A DNA stretch of 64,000 bases from Paenibacillaceae bacterium GAS479 (GTDB lineage: Bacteria; Bacillota; Bacilli; Paenibacillales; Paenibacillaceae): positions 1,892,501 through 1,956,500 of the forward strand of contig LT629764.1 of the NCBI GenBank assembly GCA_900105225.1. The letters are read 5' to 3'. The translations under genes were made by a program, and so were the position numbers. This document shows positions 60,591 through 64,000 of the stretch, one piece after another (the stretch's first letter is position 1; every line of letters starts with the position of its first letter). The notes beneath the pieces are model-generated. The model worked only from the letters and a program-made list of their open reading frames with translations, was not told the DNA's origin and made no database searches.

Positions 60591-63500
60591 TTGCAGAAAT
60601 CCCGTCGTTTACCACTCGCCAAGGCTCTGTCCATCACCCTGTCCGCAGCTCTGCTGCTGACGCCGTTCGCTGCTCAAGCCGCGGCGGCTGAGCCCGTATC
60701 AGCCAGCAGCCTCCAAGCTGGTCTGCAGCCTCTCATCTCGCCCCGCCTTGATACCAAGTCCCACGATCTCATCAAGGTAATTGTCACTCTCAACGGAGCA
60801 TCCATCGCGGAAGGCAAATATGCCGCCAAAATGGGCATCCGCTCCCTCGCCTCACAGGCGACGGAAAGCAGTATCAGCAGCCAACAAACCAGCTTTATCG
60901 CCAAAGCCGAGAGCATCGGGGTTGATCTCGATGTAACGTATCAATATGATACGGTGCTTAACGGCATGGAAGTAGAGCTTCCTGCCAACGAGATTCCTTT
61001 GCTTGCCAAAGTTCCAGGTGTGAAATCCATCTACGAAAACCGCAATTTTTACTCCATTCCGCAAGCTGAAAAAACGGAATCTGCAGACGATTCCGTTGCA
61101 TGCAAATGTGACATTAGTCCGCTTGATCAGATCAACGCCCCAGAAGCCTGGGCAAAAGACATTACCGGGAAAGGCATCAAGGTCGGCGTTATTGACACCG
61201 GCGTTGACTACCTTCATCCGGATCTGAAGGATGCCTACAAGGGCGGACATGACTCCTTCTTCAATACGGACGATCCGTTTGAGGAAATTCCTAATAAGGA
61301 CACAGGAAATCTGGGAACCTCTCACGGTACTCATGTATCCGGTACTATTGCAGCCCGCGAAAAAAATACTGGCGAATATGCTCACAAAGGTGTGGCGTAT
61401 GAGTCTGACCTTTATGTGTACAAGGTTCTCGGCTTCAATTACGAGACCGGCCGCGCCTCAGGCTCCTCGGCTCAAGTCATCGACGGCATTGAAAATGCAG
61501 TTGAAGACGGAATGGACATCATCAACCTGTCGCTAGGATCAGATGATGCCAAAGATCCTTTTACGCCTGATAGCGTCGCGCTCAACAATGCCGTACTGGG
61601 CGGAGTTGTGGCTGTCGTAGCGAACGGCAACAATGCTACCGATTCCGAGCAATACTATTACTCCATGGGCTCGCCGGCTTCCAGCCAGCTGTCCATCTCT
61701 GTAGGCGCTGTAACAAGCCCAAGCAATCATTACACGGGCAGCGTAACTTCAGCGGTATATGGCGGAACGGTAACAGAAGCCGTATATAGGGATTATGGCC
61801 TGAATGTAATGGCTTGGACGACTCCTCAAGAGAATTTCGCAGAAATTCTTGGCACCGAGCCGCTTGCAGCTGTATACGCAGGCATCGGTACAGCTAACGA
61901 CTTTAAGAATATCGATGTTGAAGGCAAGATTGTCCTTGTCTCCCGCGGCAATATTCCTTTTGTCGATAAAGTAGCCAATGCTAAAGAACATGGCGCAAAA
62001 GCCATCGTCATCTTCAACGGCAACGTCAAACCCAACGATGCAAATTCTGCTGACTTGAGCGAATCTGTTAAGGATCGGGACGGCTTCATCGGTCCTTCTG
62101 CTTATTTGGGTGATACGTTCGACTACATCCCTACCTTTGATATGGAAGGCAGCAAGGGTAGAGCTCTGGCACGCCAGCTGGTAACCAACCCAGCAGCAAG
62201 CTTCAATCTAAAATTTGGCAGCGAGTATCCAAAAACCGTTTCAAAGGGCGACGAAATGGCTGACTTCAGCTCCCGCGGCCCGAACTCCGACGGACTGCTC
62301 GGCATCAAGCCTGATGTCGTTGCGCCTGGCGTAGCGATCATGTCGACCTATCCAGCTTACGGAAAAGGTTCGACCGATCCATCTCTGTACGATGAAGCCT
62401 ATCTCCGCAACAACGGCACCAGCATGGCAGCTCCCCATGTAGCGGGCGCTGCGGCATTGCTGCAACAGGCTAATCCGAACTGGACTCCTTTTGATATCCG
62501 TGCGGCTCTCGCGAACACTGCCGACCCGATTTCGGATGGCGCTGGAACCCGTTACGATGTATACTCCCAAGGCGCTGGCCGTATCAACATCGCTAAAGCG
62601 CTGGAAACACCAGCACTGCTGCAAACCGTCGAGCAGTTGACGATGTACGACGTGAACATGAACAAAGTTGCCGTTACGAATTATGGCGACAACGCCAGCT
62701 TTGGCATTATGGAAGCTGGAAGCGCAGCGAAAACAATTGGACTCCAAGTCAATAACGTTTCCGACAAAGCTGTGTCTTACAAAGCTTCCGTGAAGCTGCA
62801 CTCGAAAGTAACTTCGGACCCACGCGATCCGATCGCAACGCCGGATACGAGCAAAATCAACGTTTCCCTGGGCGGTCTGACAGACGGAACCGTTACGGCA
62901 AATGCTTACAGCAAACAGCCTTTCAGCATCAGCGCAGCTCCAGCAGCCGACGCGGCGAAAGGCGTGTATGAAGGCTCGATCGTACTGGAAGCGGCAGGCA
63001 AACCAACGCTGCATATTCCATTCGTCCTTCATGTAGGCAAAGAGCCACTGGATACTGGTTATGGCGTTCAAGAAGTAAAGCTGTCCACACGCCAATTGTC
63101 CCCGAATGGCGACGGCAACAATGACAGCCTGGAGCTCTCCTTCAATCTAGTTGCTAAAGATCTGAACTACCTGCAAGTCGGTATTAGCGACATCAACGAC
63201 GACACTGTAGGTTATCTCAGCGTAATTGATGCTGTATATTCGGACAAACCGATTGAGGCAAAAACGTATCGCCACACATTCAACGGAACCTATTCCCTTG
63301 ATGCAAATCAAGAGAAGATAGCCGGTGCTTTGAAGGATGGATCTTATTCCTTTAACATTTTCGCAGCGTACATCTCGAAGGGCAAAGTTGTATACCAATC
63401 TGTCGGCTACATTCCATTCTCCGTCGTAAACAGCAACTACAATGCTGGCAGCGGCGGTCCTGGTTTCTACCCAGGAATCCCAGGTGCCACGCCAACACCG

Positions 63501-64000
63501 GCTCCTGTAGCAGCGGGCGGTGCTCTGAAAGCTATCACCGCTCAAGGCCTGCAACAAGTAACAGTTAAATCCGCTACTGCTTCCCAAGCCAATGCTACCG
63601 TAACAACCGTTACGTATGCCGATCTGCAAGCTGCAATCGGTGCGGGCAACGTGAAGCTGGCGCTCGTATTCAATGCTGTTGCCGAAGCTGGCAAAGCTTC
63701 CAAGCTGAGCTTGACGGCAGAGCAAGTAAAACTGCTTGGCACTGCTCCTGCGGGCAGCGCAATCTACCTGAACACGGGTAAAGAAGCGCTTGAGCTTCCT
63801 CTTTCCCTGATTGCCTCTGTTCCAGCAGGCAGCGGCCTTGAGCTGGTCATCCGCCCTGCGGCTGACGAGACTGGCAAATTCACTGGTGCAACCGTACTTG
63901 GCACGCCAGTTGCCTTTGAAGCAAACACGGTGAATGGTTCGACCGTTACACCGCTTTCCGTACCGGCCAAAACGTTCCTGAAGCGCTCGTTCACCCTGGA
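60591..64000 (+). CDS. large secreted subtilisin-like serine protease (cut by window edge)
   Basis: From TTG 60591 (AGAAAGAAGG nine or ten bases upstream) the frame is open for 1136 codons to the right edge. Order: signal peptide (about 1-28, ending AAQAAAA), an inhibitor-I9-like propeptide (about 45-150), a peptidase S8 domain with Asp202 (VGVIDTGVD), His245 (SHGTHVSG) and Ser611 (NGTSMAAPHVAG), an inserted protease-associated (PA) domain (about 395-520), then a long C-terminal part with Ig-like segments, LSPNGDGNNDS (calcium-like) and a Gly/Pro linker near residue 960. It resembles Vpr-type minor extracellular proteases. The end, perhaps a cell-wall anchor, is outside the window. Confidence 0.93.
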   Translation, partial: MQKSRRLPLAKALSITLSAALLLTPFAAQAAAAEPVSASSLQAGLQPLISPRLDTKSHDLIKVIVTLNGASIAEGKYAAKMGIRSLASQATESSISSQQTSFIAKAESIGVDLDVTYQYDTVLNGMEVELPANEIPLLAKVPGVKSIYENRNFYSIPQAEKTESADDSVACKCDISPLDQINAPEAWAKDITGKGIKVGVIDTGVDYLHPDLKDAYKGGHDSFFNTDDPFEEIPNKDTGNLGTSHGTHVSGTIAAREKNTGEYAHKGVAYESDLYVYKVLGFNYETGRASGSSAQVIDGIENAVEDGMDIINLSLGSDDAKDPFTPDSVALNNAVLGGVVAVVANGNNATDSEQYYYSMGSPASSQLSISVGAVTSPSNHYTGSVTSAVYGGTVTEAVYRDYGLNVMAWTTPQENFAEILGTEPLAAVYAGIGTANDFKNIDVEGKIVLVSRGNIPFVDKVANAKEHGAKAIVIFNGNVKPNDANSADLSESVKDRDGFIGPSAYLGDTFDYIPTFDMEGSKGRALARQLVTNPAASFNLKFGSEYPKTVSKGDEMADFSSRGPNSDGLLGIKPDVVAPGVAIMSTYPAYGKGSTDPSLYDEAYLRNNGTSMAAPHVAGAAALLQQANPNWTPFDIRAALANTADPISDGAGTRYDVYSQGAGRINIAKALETPALLQTVEQLTMYDVNMNKVAVTNYGDNASFGIMEAGSAAKTIGLQVNNVSDKAVSYKASVKLHSKVTSDPRDPIATPDTSKINVSLGGLTDGTVTANAYSKQPFSISAAPAADAAKGVYEGSIVLEAAGKPTLHIPFVLHVGKEPLDTGYGVQEVKLSTRQLSPNGDGNNDSLELSFNLVAKDLNYLQVGISDINDDTVGYLSVIDAVYSDKPIEAKTYRHTFNGTYSLDANQEKIAGALKDGSYSFNIFAAYISKGKVVYQSVGYIPFSVVNSNYNAGSGGPGFYPGIPGATPTPAPVAAGGALKAITAQGLQQVTVKSATASQANATVTTVTYADLQAAIGAGNVKLALVFNAVAEAGKASKLSLTAEQVKLLGTAPAGSAIYLNTGKEALELPLSLIASVPAGSGLELVIRPAADETGKFTGATVLGTPVAFEANTVNGSTVTPLSVPAKTFLKRSFTL

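Noticed and set aside
62241-63095. Long minus-strand ORFs opposite the protease gene
   Set aside because: The plus strand has intact catalytic motifs throughout; the antisense frames have no signals.

Overview
The window looks like a chromosomal segment of a Paenibacillaceae bacterium (Paenibacillus or a close relative). The reasons are the pcrB-pcrA-ligA order, AraC regulators fused to Cache sensors next to sugar ABC transporters, S-layer-homology anchoring, T-box leaders on aminoacyl-tRNA synthetase genes, strong AGGAGG ribosome sites, frequent TTG/GTG starts and a moderately high GC content. This assignment is inference from gene content; no search was run.

Layout. 1-5.6 kb: DNA ligase (cut by the left edge), PcrA helicase, PcrB archaeal-type lipid synthase and an unknown acidic protein. 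5.7-9.4 kb: a nucleoside hydrolase and a long U32/RlhA-like protein. 9.6-15.3 kb: an AraC-Cache regulator divergent from a sugar-binding lipoprotein and two permeases. 15.4-16.9 kb: serS with a T-box leader. 17.1-18.4 kb: an agr-like quorum-sensing cassette (membrane sensor-like protein without kinase, AgrB protease, cysteine-free AgrD-like peptide), followed by about 730 bp of hairpin repeats and palindromes. 19.2-23.3 kb: PIG-L deacetylase, sugar isomerase, small membrane protein, siroheme sulfite/nitrite reductase. 23.4-28.9 kb: uvrB-uvrA with SOS-box-like sites. 29.1-30.7 kb: a MotA/MotB-type stator pair. 30.9-35.2 kb: esterase, S51 peptidase, alpha/beta hydrolase divergent from its likely PadR repressor.

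35.2-41.3 kb: T-box-controlled argS, a two-gene cassette with a Doc/Fic-fold protein that has lost catalytic residues, then a cobalamin riboswitch in front of a secreted protein with an alpha/alpha-barrel-like region, a transcobalamin-type C-terminal domain and three SLH domains. This last unit reads as a cell-surface vitamin B12 capture protein resembling animal intrinsic factor. 41.4-50.8 kb: two LtaS-type phosphoglycerol transferase paralogues flank an ECF sigma / anti-sigma / ABC exporter operon. 51-59.2 kb: unknown genes, a RelP-type small alarmone synthetase divergent from a PPK2 polyphosphate kinase, small proteins, a GNAT acetyltransferase, an AcuI/YhdH-type reductase and a membrane diguanylate cyclase. 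59.2-60.6 kb: repeat-rich DNA including a pentanucleotide microsatellite and a second copy of an intergenic repeat also present at 43.7 kb. 60.6 kb to the end: a large secreted subtilisin-like protease, cut by the right edge.

The strongest leads are the riboswitch-controlled intrinsic-factor-like surface protein, the agr-like cassette with an atypical peptide and a sensor without kinase, the degenerate Doc cassette, and the two-copy intergenic element whose inverted ends change in a compensated way.
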